Counted from the stretch's first letter, positions 1 to 8,472 are shown. The stretch is 51,442 nt of DNA from Planctomycetaceae bacterium (GCA_021294835.1 JAJTDF010000015.1:1-51442); one strand, 5' to 3'. Numbers and translations are program-made. Notes: generated from the sequence alone by a model not told the origin.

Positions 1-28
1 GGCGAACAGAGGGCCGAAGCGGCGAACT

Positions 29-247
29 TCAGGGGCAACCGGCGGCGAAGGCGGAGATGAAGGCGTTGAAGTCGTCGCCGGTGATCAGGCCATCGGGGAT
101 GGCCGGCGGGCCGCCGATGCCGGTGACATCGGCGAGCAGTTCGCCGGCGGCGAAGGCGGAGATGAAGGCGTTGAAGTCGTCGCCGGTCAGCAGACCGTCG
201 GGAATGGCCGGCGGGCCGCCGATGCCGGTGATGTCGGCGAGGCTGCA
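29..247 (-). repeat. Dockerin-like coding repeat, copy 1 (two internal tandem units)
   Basis: This stretch codes for the 72-residue C-terminal module. It consists of two tandem units of about 105 bp that are nearly identical to each other in DNA. By eye it differs from the copy at 2415-2633 at only about six positions over the central ~190 bases, whereas the rest of the two genes share no similarity. This points to recent duplication or gene conversion. Confidence 0.85.
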
Positions 248-2317
248 GGCCGGGTTGGGCACACCGATGGTGACCGGAACGGGCAGGGTGGTGATGGTAC
301 CGCAGGCGTTGGAGATCACACAGGCGTAGACGCCGGAGTCGGAGGGCTGCACGCCGATGATGATCAGGCGGTTGAGGGGCTCGCCGAAGATGAAGACGGA
401 GCCGCCGCCGGGGGAGGCCCCTTGCGGGCCCGAGGTCACGGGCTGGCCGTTGCGGGTCCACTGGAAGGTGAAGGGGCCGTTGCCAAGCAGTGAGCCGATA
501 GCGATGGTGAGGAAGCCGCCGGGCGTGGGCGTGCCGACGATCTCGGGGGCGCGGGGCGTGGAGGGGCAGCCGGCTCCGGCGGTGATCAGCACGGGGGTGG
601 CGGCGCCGTTGAGCGTGCCGCAGGGGCCGATGACCTGGTAGCGGTAGGTTCCGGCGTCGGCGGTGGAGCTGGCGTCGATGCGAAGCGTGGGCGTGGTGGC
701 GCCGGAGACTGTGCCACCGCCCGGGGCGGCACCGCCGGGGCCGTCGGTAATGAGCTGGTCGTTGCAGAACCAGCGGAAGGTGAGCGGGCCGGAGCCAACG
801 ACCAGGGCTGAGAGCGTGAAGGGCTGGCCGGCGGTAGCGGCGGCGGGGCGGAGGGGCTCGATGCTGACGGCGCAGTTGGTCTGCTGGGTGACGGCCAGGG
901 TTGCCGGAATGGTGAGCAGTATCCCGCAGATGCTCTCGATTTCGCAGCTGTACTGGCCGGCGTCGGGCGTTTGCGCGGCGAGGATGGTCAGGCGTGCGGA
1001 GGTGTGGCCCAAAACCAGCCCGCCGCCGGGCGCAGCACCGCCGACGCCGGGGCTGACGGGCTGGCCGTTGCGCAGCCAGCGGATGGTCTGCGGTGTGCGG
1101 CCGGCGAAGACGGCCTCAAGGACGGCGGTCTGACCGGCGGGAACTGTGACGGGGGCGGGCTGGGTGGCGACCTGCGGGCAGCCGGGCTGGGGCGAGTAGG
1201 TGGCGACCCAGCCAACGGTGCGGCCTTCCACGTCAACGCCGACTCCGACGATGGTTCGGCCGTCATCCGAGAGGCCCCGCGCTTCGGAGATCGTGAAGCC
1301 CGGTGGCAGGACGGCGCCTTGGGCCTCCAGAACGGTTTGGAGGTCGTTGAAGCCGTCATCGCGAGTCCAGATGTATGCGCGGCCGGTCTCGGTGCGGCTG
1401 CCGGCGTACCAGCCGACGACGGTGCGGCCGTCGGCGGAGATGGCCAGGGCGGGGCTGGAGAAATCGCCGGGGACGATGCGTTCCCAGCCGGACTGGGCGG
1501 TCCAGATGTGGCCGATGCGGCTGATGTCGTCCTGAGTGTTGCTGGCGCCGCAGATGACGCTGCCGTCGGGCGTGGCGTCGGTGACGAAGCTGGTGGGGCT
1601 GACGGCGTTGAGGCTGGCCCAGCCGAGACCGACAGTACCGGTTTCGGCGGTCCAGTAGAAGGCCTGGGCGGAGTAGACGAAGCGGTTGGACGCGTCGACG
1701 AAGCTCTTGGTCTCGTATCCGAGTGCGATGCGGGCATCGTCGGCGGCGCCCATGAGGATGTGGCCGGGGCCCTCTTCGGGGCCGGCGCGGAAGCCGGCGA
1801 TGGGTGGGATTGTGGTATAGCCGGTATTGGCGGACCAGGCGAAGGCGCCATCCTGACTGCCGCTGCCGTAGGGGAACGAGCCGACGGCGCGGCGGCCGTC
1901 ATCGGAGATGCCGACGACGTCCTGGGTGGCCGGGGGGTTGACGGACGGATTGGGAGTGGCCAGGCGGGCCTCGGGTGCGGCCAGACCCCAGCGCACCGCG
2001 GCGGCACCGCCTTCGGCGGCGGCGCCACCGATGAACCGGCCGTTGCGGGAGGCGCCCTTGGCGATGTCGGACCGGCCTGAGGCGCGGGCGAGTTGAACGG
2101 GGAAGCCGTTGCGCCAAGCGAAGGTGGCCCGCTGGATGCCGGCCTCAGGACGGAGGGGGTCGACGAGTTCGGCCTGGACGATGCCGTAGATGACCGAGCC
2201 GTCGCCGGAGATGCCGGAGACTTCGCTGAGGAACGCGGTGGGGCTGTTGAGCGGATTGCCCAGCAGTTCAAAGCGCGGCGTGGTGGCGGGCTCGGCGTGA
2301 ACGGCGGGCGCGAGCAA
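29..2317 (-). CDS. Secreted HAF-repeat / triple Ig-like protein with C-terminal dockerin-like module
   Basis: Large exported protein (about 762 residues as delimited). Residues ~30-380 hold repeated segments of the type 'GISxDGxxxxG' (for example GISGDGSVIYG, GISDDGRRAVG, AISADGRTVVG), as in HAF extracellular repeats. Residues ~385-690 hold three immunoglobulin-like domains, each with a 'W.RNGQPV'-type core and a closing 'D(A/S)G.Y.C' motif. The last 72 residues are a duplicated dockerin-like unit (ITGIGGPPAIPDG...TGDDFNAFISAFAAG, twice) that begins with Cys and ends Gly-Cys-Pro. The role is probably extracellular binding or surface display; no catalytic motif is visible. The start is doubtful. 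The TTG at 2315-2317 lies inside a signal peptide, and reading on upstream adds VFRPTARVLLAAI with no ATG, GTG, TTG or CTG start in frame; an ATA at 2363-2365 would give a good 23-residue signal peptide. Neighbouring genes 2415-3224 and 3516-4715 share the C-terminal module. Confidence 0.8.
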   Translation of the reverse strand: MLAPAVHAEPATTPRFELLGNPLNSPTAFLSEVSGISGDGSVIYGIVQAELVDPLRPEAGIQRATFAWRNGFPVQLARASGRSDIAKGASRNGRFIGGAAAEGGAAAVRWGLAAPEARLATPNPSVNPPATQDVVGISDDGRRAVGSFPYGSGSQDGAFAWSANTGYTTIPPIAGFRAGPEEGPGHILMGAADDARIALGYETKSFVDASNRFVYSAQAFYWTAETGTVGLGWASLNAVSPTSFVTDATPDGSVICGASNTQDDISRIGHIWTAQSGWERIVPGDFSSPALAISADGRTVVGWYAGSRTETGRAYIWTRDDGFNDLQTVLEAQGAVLPPGFTISEARGLSDDGRTIVGVGVDVEGRTVGWVATYSPQPGCPQVATQPAPVTVPAGQTAVLEAVFAGRTPQTIRWLRNGQPVSPGVGGAAPGGGLVLGHTSARLTILAAQTPDAGQYSCEIESICGILLTIPATLAVTQQTNCAVSIEPLRPAAATAGQPFTLSALVVGSGPLTFRWFCNDQLITDGPGGAAPGGGTVSGATTPTLRIDASSTADAGTYRYQVIGPCGTLNGAATPVLITAGAGCPSTPRAPEIVGTPTPGGFLTIAIGSLLGNGPFTFQWTRNGQPVTSGPQGASPGGGSVFIFGEPLNRLIIIGVQPSDSGVYACVISNACGTITTLPVPVTIGVPNPACSLADITGIGGPPAIPDGLLTGDDFNAFISAFAAGELLADVTGIGGPPAIPDGLITGDDFNAFISAFAAGCP

Positions 2318-2414
2318 GATCGCGGCAAGAAGGACGCGGGCGGTTGGTCGGAAGACGTTTGCTATGGGTCGCTCTTTATGAACAGAAGGGGATGAGGGAG
2401 ACGGCGGGCTGCGC

Positions 2415-2633
2415 TCAGGGGCAGCCTTGTGCGAAAGCGGCGATGAAGGCGTTGAAGTCGTCGCCGGTGATCAGGCCGTCGGGAATGGCCGGCGGGCCGC
2501 CGATGCCGGTGACGTCGGCGAGCAGTTCGCCGGCGGCGAAGGCAGAGATGAAGGCGTTGAAGTCGTCGCCGGTCAGCAGACCGTCGGGAATGGCCGGCGG
2601 GCCGCCGATGCCGGTGATGTCGGCAAGGTTGCA
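2415..2633 (-). repeat. Dockerin-like coding repeat, copy 2
   Basis: Same 219-bp module as at 29-247, about 97 percent identical by eye over the shared core. It differs mainly at the 3' end of the gene, where the last residues change from AFAAGCP to AFAQGCP. Confidence 0.85.
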
Positions 2634-3224
2634 GACGCTGGAGACAGGCGTGCCCTCCACTCGGATGCTGACGACGGCGCCCAATCCGGTCTGCCATAGA
2701 CCCTGATCGGTGTTGCCGTTGAAGCCAAGGTCTTCACCGGCCCAGACCCAGACGGGATTGTCGCCCGGGGGCTGGGACGACTCCGCGACGACCCAATACC
2801 GCACGCCAGCGGAGAGCACCGGTCGCACCACCGAATCGACGCTGTCCTGAATCGGGTCCCACCCGACAGCGGTAACCGTGAGCGGCAGAGTCTCCAGGAT
2901 GATGCCGCTGGGTGCGGATGTGTACTGGCCGGGCGGGTCGGTGTCGGTCTGGATGGTCAGGGTGACCAGGGGACGGGGCGCCTCGGGGTCGAAGTTGTTG
3001 TTCATGAAATATGCCCGCACGGCGTGCAGGCGAACATCGGCGGCCGGCATGAAGCGAACGGCCACCGACTGGCTCGTCGAGACGTCAAAGCCGATGGGAC
3101 CAAAGAACCCGCCGGGCGGGTTGGTCTGGTAGACCACCTGAACTTCGGCGGCCGCCTGGGTGATCACCAGGCACACAACAGACTTCATAGCGAGGAGAGC
3201 ACACCACCGACTTGCGTTCTTCAT
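2415..3224 (-). CDS. Secreted protein with C-terminal dockerin-like module
   Basis: A 269-residue exported protein. The ATG at 3222-3224 is chosen because it has a GGAG Shine-Dalgarno nine bases upstream and opens a short signal peptide (MKNASRWCALLAMKSVVCLV, cleavage probably after ITQAAA). The mature part, about residues 25-195, is rich in beta-strand sequence and resembles the uncharacterised beta-sandwich regions found ahead of bacterial sorting domains ('VRYWVVAESSQPPGDNPVWVWAG'). No catalytic motif was recognised. The last 72 residues are the dockerin-like module starting with Cys and ending GCP, with TGDDFNAFISAF and TGDDFNAFIAAF as its two units. The function is unknown; it is likely a surface or extracellular partner of the two flanking dockerin-bearing proteins. 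Confidence 0.8.
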   Translation of the reverse strand: MKNASRWCALLAMKSVVCLVITQAAAEVQVVYQTNPPGGFFGPIGFDVSTSQSVAVRFMPAADVRLHAVRAYFMNNNFDPEAPRPLVTLTIQTDTDPPGQYTSAPSGIILETLPLTVTAVGWDPIQDSVDSVVRPVLSAGVRYWVVAESSQPPGDNPVWVWAGEDLGFNGNTDQGLWQTGLGAVVSIRVEGTPVSSVCNLADITGIGGPPAIPDGLLTGDDFNAFISAFAAGELLADVTGIGGPPAIPDGLITGDDFNAFIAAFAQGCP

Positions 3225-3515
3225 GCCTGGCTTCTCCGGCACACCCATCAGTCCGCGAACGATTCCGCCCGGGCATGCTTGGTGACAAGGGATAAACTCA
3301 TCCCCCACTTCCGCCATGACTTCTGGCAGGCCGGGCATTGGCTCACGCAGGCTCCATAGGCAGCGGAACACGTTCCGCCTCCATGTCGCCCGAAGCGCAA
3401 GAGCGATGAACGGCACCCAGGTCACGGGCGTCTTTCAACCGATCCCGGCAACATCCGTCGGCGGGATCGAACGGGGAGAGATGTCAGGCACTCCGGCAAA
3501 GGACACCGCGAGGCC

Positions 3516-3728
3516 TTACGGGCACCCGGCGGCGAAGGCGGAGATGAAGGCATTGAAGTCGTCACCGGTGATCAGCCCGTCGGGCTCGGAGGGTGGGCCG
3601 CCGATGCCGGTGAGGTCGGCAAGGAGTTCGCCGGCGGCGAAGGCGGAGATGAAGGCGTTGAAGTCGTCGCCGGTGAGCAGGCCGTCAGCCGGCGGCTGCC
3701 CGCCGATACCAACGATGTCCGCCGGGCA
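3516..3728 (-). repeat. Dockerin-like coding repeat, copy 3 (diverged)
   Basis: A 213-bp homologous module with two units. The TGDDFNAFISAFAAG core is fully kept in both, but the DNA shows more differences from the copies at 29 and 2415 and two residues are missing in the first unit. Confidence 0.8.
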
Positions 3729-4715
3729 GTTCGGCGGTTCTCCTGACACCAGCAACCAGTATCCGTTGTACCCGGTTCCACAGTCAAGCTGGTCGCGGAA
3801 CGTAGGGGCAATCGAAACCGTGTAATCGCCCGCAGCCAGAAAGAACTCGTTCGCAAACTCGTTGCAGGTGGACTGCACATCGGTGTTCACGATCGTGTCC
3901 AGAAGCTCGCCGTAGCACCCACCGGGTTCAAATTCCGGCCCGTACAGCCGAGCCACGGCGGGGTACTGGGACTTGAACGAGATGGTCACCAGGCGGTCTA
4001 CGGGCACGGAGAACTTGAAGTAGTCAAAGTCGCGGAAGACGTTGCCGAACTCGTCGATATCGACTCCGCCGCACGAGAGCTGCCCGGTCACCGCCCGCCC
4101 GGGTGTAATCGGATCGAACGCCGTGAATGACTGGTCGCACCCACCATTGGACGAGTCCGAAGCACACTGCAACTCGGACTCCACGGAAGCACCCTGGGGC
4201 ACGTTCAGGTCACAGGGAGGATCGAGCAGGCGGATGCTCAGCGTCATGTCGCCTTGCTGACCCGCCCAGCCGCACAGGCCGATCAGTTGGGGCTGGCCTG
4301 CAGAAACAGGAATCAGCAGGCGAGCCTGGCTGTCGTAGATGAACCAGTTTCGAAAGCTGTGGCAACTCGCCGGGGAGGTGCCGCAGCCGGACGGGTACCA
4401 GGCGAGTGCCGGAATCACGTCGCCGGCACCCTGCGCGGTGACCAGCGCATACCCGCTGGCCGAAGGCGTATATCTGAACCAGATGTTCTTCGGCCGGGTT
4501 TCCGGACTCCTCCCGGGAGCGCAAGGGAACACGCCGTCGAATGTCGCTGCCACGTTCGAACCGCTCCACGCGGGAGCAGCACCATCCTCGGTCACGTCCA
4601 GCGCGTTGACGCATGCGTCATTGACCGGCTGGGCCATGCCGCTGCTGACACCAAGGATCAGCAAACCGGACAGCAGACACATCGCACTCGCAAACCGGGA
4701 CCGTCTCGATGGCAT
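3516..4715 (-). CDS. Secreted NDAC-type protein with C-terminal dockerin-like module
   Basis: A 399-residue exported protein. The N-terminus is a clear signal peptide (RRSRFASAMCLLSGLLILGV, cleavage near SSGMA). The mature part starts with the 'NDAC.NAL.V' pattern and continues with FRYTPSASGYALVTAQG, a beta-sandwich arrangement common in secreted planctomycete and Bacteroidota proteins and related to pre-peptidase C-terminal-like domains. A second similar domain follows at about residues 185-320 (DYFKFSVPVDRLVTISFKSQ...GDYTVSIAP). The last 70 residues are the dockerin-like module, more diverged than in the two genes downstream on the same strand (VGIGGQPPADG in the first unit). A GGAGAT Shine-Dalgarno lies upstream of the ATG at 4713-4715. 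No catalytic residues are visible; a binding or structural extracellular role is inferred. Confidence 0.82.
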   Translation of the reverse strand: MPSRRSRFASAMCLLSGLLILGVSSGMAQPVNDACVNALDVTEDGAAPAWSGSNVAATFDGVFPCAPGRSPETRPKNIWFRYTPSASGYALVTAQGAGDVIPALAWYPSGCGTSPASCHSFRNWFIYDSQARLLIPVSAGQPQLIGLCGWAGQQGDMTLSIRLLDPPCDLNVPQGASVESELQCASDSSNGGCDQSFTAFDPITPGRAVTGQLSCGGVDIDEFGNVFRDFDYFKFSVPVDRLVTISFKSQYPAVARLYGPEFEPGGCYGELLDTIVNTDVQSTCNEFANEFFLAAGDYTVSIAPTFRDQLDCGTGYNGYWLLVSGEPPNCPADIVGIGGQPPADGLLTGDDFNAFISAFAAGELLADLTGIGGPPSEPDGLITGDDFNAFISAFAAGCP

Positions 4716-4887
4716 CTGTGATCTCCGCTCCGAAGCCCGCCGTGATCTGACTGAAATTGGCCCGCTGCCAACCCTCCGGGAGCCGATCCGCTGGGCTCGA
4801 CAACACAGGCTACCACTTGAACTCGATCATGCCAGCAAAGCTGAAAATAATCTGAAAATATCTTAGGACAGATGCTTGTCGCGGGAC

Positions 4888-4907
4888 ATGTGGTACACTC
4901 ACCACAT
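4888..4907 (+). promoter_or_regulatory. Palindrome overlapping an extended -10: possible operator/promoter
   Basis: ATGTGGT at 4888-4894 and ACCACAT at 4901-4907 form a perfect 7-bp inverted repeat around a 6-base centre. The sequence TGGTACACT at 4891-4899 inside it matches an extended -10 (TGn-TACACT). The region just upstream is unusually AT-rich and has two CTGAAAATA direct repeats 11 bp apart (4841-4849 and 4852-4860). Repressor control of the downstream gene is inferred. Confidence 0.4.
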
Positions 4908-4956
4908 CTGTTTGTTCCTCCTCTGGAACCCAGCAACCAGGTTGTCCCGGATAGCC

Positions 4957-6255
4957 ATGTTTACGCCCAGGCCCCCCAGCACCATTTCGGCCACGCTCAT
5001 GGGGCGCACCGAGCGCCCGCAGCCCTCTGAGGACGACCTTCGCTGGGCCGCCCGCGTGATCGACCGCCTCCGCGGTGAGTTCGCCCGACTGCTCGAGGCA
5101 GCACCGCCGGGGGAACGCACTTCTGCGGGGCTGGCCCGCTGGCTCCGCCTCAAGCAGCCCCTGTGCCACCGGCTGCTTGCCGGCACCCGCGCCACCGACT
5201 ACTCGCTTCCCCGTGCGGTTGCGCCGTCCAGATTTTTCTCCGGCTTTCCCGGCATCCCCGGCCTGGAGCAGGTGCTTGCAGCGGCCCGGGCCAGAGGAGT
5301 TGACGCCGGCATCCTTTCCGCCGCTGCTGCTGCCGTCCGTGAATACGCCTCGCTGATTGACCGTTTCGGCGGCAGCCAACGCCGACTCATCGAGGCGCTG
5401 ACCCCGCCGGATGATCCGTGGGACATCCCCAGCACCACGTCAACGGCGGATCCGACCCTTCCGCAACGTCGCGCCATTCACCAACTCCACGCCGAACTGC
5501 TCGGCGGTCAGGCCCGGCTCACATTGAACATCGGGCTGTACCGGCCGCTGAACAGCCGATCGCTCTCCACCTGCGGCATCGCCGGCAAACTCGGGTTGAT
5601 TCGCCGGCCCGGCGGCATGCCGCTGGTCGCCACCCACGCGATGCTTCAGTCCAATTCCGCAGCCGCTGACCCCGCCAATGCCGACATGCCACTCGCCGGT
5701 TTCTGCACCCCCGGCATCCCCGTTCTTCCCCGAGTGGTTTATGGGGTAACGCAACACCTCTTTGACCCCGACTGCTCTATGCCCGGCCCGCTCGATCTGG
5801 TCGCCGGTCCGTTTCACTCCGCACAAATCAGCAATCCACTGACGTCCACCGACCCCCGACTGCACTGCTACGTCGCCGTCCGCATCCCGTCCGCGTGGCT
5901 GGTCAAGGACGTGTTTCTGCACAGGTCTCTTGCCGTCGGCAGCATCCCGTCGGCCTCGGCCTTCCTCTCCCACTCCGATCTGGGCACGCCCGCTCGCTTT
6001 GGCATTGCCGAACGCTGGCCCGAGCGGATCGCTTTCGAACCCGAGATTCGCCTGCTTGGCCCAAGCCTGCCCGCCACCTGCCCGCTCTACGAACGGTACC
6101 ACGAACTCGCACAGACCCTCTTCCAACTCGCCGACGCCAATCCCGATGACTACGTGGGCTATCGAATGATGGTGCCCTTCCCGATGGTGGGCGTGGACTA
6201 CATGCTCGCCTTCAACTTCCCGCGAGCGGACGAACTGGACGGCTCCGCCTCCTGA
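4957..6255 (+). CDS. Protein of unknown function, possible HTH-type regulator
   Basis: A 432-residue soluble protein without signal peptide or membrane segment. I do not recognise a characterised family. Residues ~20-70 (DLRWAARVIDRLRGEFARLL...SAGLARWLRLKQPLCHRLLAG) look like a helical DNA-binding segment with a helix-turn-helix-like 'GLARWLRLKQPLCHRLL'. It is followed by FPGIPGLEQVLAAARARGVD and FGGSQRRLIEAL. The C-terminal ~250 residues are mixed alpha/beta with no obvious catalytic signature. ATG 4957 is preferred to the upstream ATG at 4876 because the latter lies before the predicted -10 at 4894-4899; ATG 4999 is another option. The gene runs divergently from the dockerin cluster and converges on atpA. 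The palindrome at the promoter would fit autoregulation. The regulator assignment is weak and is an inference. Confidence 0.6.
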   Translation: MFTPRPPSTISATLMGRTERPQPSEDDLRWAARVIDRLRGEFARLLEAAPPGERTSAGLARWLRLKQPLCHRLLAGTRATDYSLPRAVAPSRFFSGFPGIPGLEQVLAAARARGVDAGILSAAAAAVREYASLIDRFGGSQRRLIEALTPPDDPWDIPSTTSTADPTLPQRRAIHQLHAELLGGQARLTLNIGLYRPLNSRSLSTCGIAGKLGLIRRPGGMPLVATHAMLQSNSAAADPANADMPLAGFCTPGIPVLPRVVYGVTQHLFDPDCSMPGPLDLVAGPFHSAQISNPLTSTDPRLHCYVAVRIPSAWLVKDVFLHRSLAVGSIPSASAFLSHSDLGTPARFGIAERWPERIAFEPEIRLLGPSLPATCPLYERYHELAQTLFQLADANPDDYVGYRMMVPFPMVGVDYMLAFNFPRADELDGSAS

Positions 6256-6410
6256 CCGGGCGATCCGGTGTCAACATCGGATCATCCCCCCCCCACGCCC
6301 CCACCCACCCATCCCTCCGAGCCTGGCGTCCGCCCGTGGAACTGCGAACGCTCACGCTGATACTGCGATTACCCGCTGCCAGCTCTTCACGTCGCTTGCC
6401 GAGAAATGAC

Positions 6411-6441
6411 AACGGGGCCCAGCATCAGGCGGGGCCCCGTT
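6411..6441 (-). terminator. Rho-independent terminator of atpA
   Basis: AACGGGGCCC (6411-6420) and GGGCCCCGTT (6432-6441) form a perfect 10-bp stem with an 11-base loop, 45 bases past the atpA stop on the minus strand. It is followed there by GTCATTTCT, a modest T-tract. Confidence 0.75.
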
Positions 6442-6486
6442 GGAGTGAACGACGACAGACCGAGATCCGGCCCGCTTGCTCAGACC

Positions 6487-8064
6487 TTACTTGCCGACCT
6501 TGAAGGTGCTCTTGAAGCCGCGGATGGCCTCTTCAAGCTTCTTCTCAACGGCCTTGATGTCCTTCTTCTCGGCCAGTTCATCACGGACCGGGCGGCCGAC
6601 GCCCTGCATGTAGGCCAGCAGGCCCTTCTCGAAGTCGCGCACGGAGGCGACGGGCACGTCGTCCATGAAGCCCTTGGAGCCTGCGAAGATGGAGATGACC
6701 TGATCGATGACGTTGTACGGCACGTACTGCGGCTGCTTGAGCAGCTCGACCATGCGTGCGCCGCGATCCAACTGCCGCTGCGTGGCCTTGTCCAGTTCGG
6801 TGCCCAGCTGAGCGAAGGCTTCCAACTCGCGGAAGGCGGCCAGGTCCAGTCGCAGCGAGCCGGCGATCTGCTTCATGGCCTTGATCTGGGCGTTACCACC
6901 CACGCGCGACACCGAGATACCGACGTTGATGGCCGGACGCACGCCGGCGAAGAACAGTTCCGGCTCCAGGTAGATCTGGCCGTCGGTGATGGAGATGACG
7001 TTGGTCGGGATATAGGCCGACACGTCGCCTTCCTGAGTCTCGATGACCGGCAGAGCCGTCAGCGAGCCGCCGCCGTTCTCATCCGAGAGCTTGGTCGCAC
7101 GTTCCAGCAGACGGGAGTGGAGATAGAACACGTCGCCGGGGTACGCCTCGCGGCCGGGCGGACGACGCAGCAGCAGCGACAGCTGGCGGTAGGCGACGGC
7201 CTGCTTGGACAGGTCGTCGTAGATGCACAGGGCGTGCTTGGGCATGGGGGCGCCGCCGGGCAGGGTCTTGTTGCCCATCTTGCCCGACCACATGAAGAAC
7301 TCGCCCATGGTGCAGCCGGCATACGGCGCAATGTACTGCAGCGGGGCCGGGTCAGACGACGACGCGTTGACGATGATCGTGTAGTCCAGAGCGCCGGCCT
7401 TCTTCAGCGTGTCCACCGTCGCGGCGACGGTCGACTCCTTCTGGCCGACGGCAACATAGATGCACACCACCGCGTCGGGCGTGCCCCAGTACTGCTTCTG
7501 ATTGATGATCGTGTCAAGGCAGACAGCCGTCTTGCCGGTCTTGCGGTCACCGATGATCAGCTCGCGCTGGCCCTTGCCGATCGGGATCATCGAGTCCACG
7601 GCCTTGATGCCCGTCTGCAGCGGCTGGGTCACCGGCTGACGCTCGGCGATGCCCGGAGCGATGATGTCGACCTTGCGACGCTCAGTCGTGTTCAGCGCCG
7701 GGCCGTTGTCGATCGGCTGGCCCAGCGGGTTCACCACGCGGCCCAGCAGTTCAACGCCCACCGGCACATCGAGCAGACGACCGGTCGAGCGGACCAGATC
7801 ACCCTCGCGGACCGAGAGGTAGTCGCCGTAAATCACGGCACCGACAGTGTCCAGATCGAGGTTGAAGACCTGACCCATCACCACGCCGTGCCGCGTCTGG
7901 AACTCCAGCAGTTCGCCGGCCATCGCGTTGCTCAGGCCGTACACGCGGGCGATGCCGTCGCCGATCTCGACCACGCGCCCGGTCTCCGCGACCTCCAACT
8001 GGGCGGAGAACTGCTCGATTTCCTGGCGGATGACGCTGGCGATCTCGTCGGTGCGAATCTTCAC
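6487..8064 (-). CDS. atpA: F1Fo ATP synthase subunit alpha
   Basis: Alpha subunit of the F1 catalytic head (525 residues; usual length about 500-515). Visible family marks are the N-terminal crown region ([26 protein letters not shown]), the Walker A loop GDRKTGKT, the segment [30 protein letters not shown], and [16 protein letters not shown], which contains the conserved arginine acting on the beta-subunit site. The start is the GTG at 8062-8064 (protein [17 protein letters not shown]), with an AAGGAA Shine-Dalgarno just upstream; the longer frame to 8121 adds an unlikely leader. The gene is flanked by a divergent gene upstream and its own terminator downstream. No atpH, atpG, atpD or atpC is next to it, which is unusual because these normally form one operon. 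Confidence 0.95.
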   Translation of the reverse strand: MKIRTDEIASVIRQEIEQFSAQLEVAETGRVVEIGDGIARVYGLSNAMAGELLEFQTRHGVVMGQVFNLDLDTVGAVIYGDYLSVREGDLVRSTGRLLDVPVGVELLGRVVNPLGQPIDNGPALNTTERRKVDIIAPGIAERQPVTQPLQTGIKAVDSMIPIGKGQRELIIGDRKTGKTAVCLDTIINQKQYWGTPDAVVCIYVAVGQKESTVAATVDTLKKAGALDYTIIVNASSSDPAPLQYIAPYAGCTMGEFFMWSGKMGNKTLPGGAPMPKHALCIYDDLSKQAVAYRQLSLLLRRPPGREAYPGDVFYLHSRLLERATKLSDENGGGSLTALPVIETQEGDVSAYIPTNVISITDGQIYLEPELFFAGVRPAINVGISVSRVGGNAQIKAMKQIAGSLRLDLAAFRELEAFAQLGTELDKATQRQLDRGARMVELLKQPQYVPYNVIDQVISIFAGSKGFMDDVPVASVRDFEKGLLAYMQGVGRPVRDELAEKKDIKAVEKKLEEAIRGFKSTFKVGK

Positions 8065-8472
8065 GGGGGATTCCTTGTTCGGGTTCTGATAAGACCCATC
8101 GCCGACCGGACCACCGGCCATGGGGGGTCAAGGTTAGCGGGGTCGGAGCCGGATTTCCGAGTCCTTTGGCAACCACCAAGACCTGCACGCCCAAGACGCG
8201 GCCCCCAGTGCTCATCACACCCGCCCACCTGAATCCCAGTCCGATAGCGGGCGGAACAAAGGCCGAAAAATGTCCGATAACAGTGACGGAACAGGCCGCT
8301 CCGCATGATGGCGTTCTGGCCAACTGTCTCCGCCAGCCCGAAATGCTTGCTCGCACCTCCTTTGAGGGTATCTTCTGGGGTGTCGCCGAAAGGCGGAGGG
8401 AAAGGAAGGAAAGTCGGACGGGTCGGCGCGGGCCGGTCTGGCTGTTGTCCTGCTCAGACGAGAAACCTCCCC
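8065..8472. other. Intergenic region between divergent atpA and PEP-CTERM-like gene
   Basis: About 400 bases without a supported gene. It must hold the promoters of both divergent genes. One candidate for the plus strand is listed separately; no convincing -35/-10 pair was found for atpA. An 8-base direct repeat (GTCCGATA at 8239-8246 and 8272-8279) is near chance level. Confidence 0.5.
8347..8374 (+). promoter_or_regulatory. Candidate sigma-70-type promoter
   Basis: TTGCTC (8347-8352) and TATCTT (8369-8374) are separated by 16 bases, about 100 bases upstream of the ATG at 8473. The hexamer matches are moderate, so this is only a candidate. Confidence 0.3.

Noticed and set aside
971-2395. 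Long open frames on the plus strand and in other minus-strand frames opposite the HAF/Ig gene
   Set aside because: They read as Gly/Ala/Arg- or Pro-rich antisense translations of the real gene, typical of GC-rich DNA, with no signal or domain.
6406-8232. A 608-codon plus-strand frame opposite atpA
   Set aside because: It is the antisense of atpA, runs through the atpA terminator and shows no homology or ribosome site; atpA is unmistakable on the other strand.
8239-8279. Direct repeat GTCCGATA spaced 33 bp upstream of atpA as a regulator site
   Set aside because: One repeated 8-mer is expected by chance in a region of this size and no further copy supports it.
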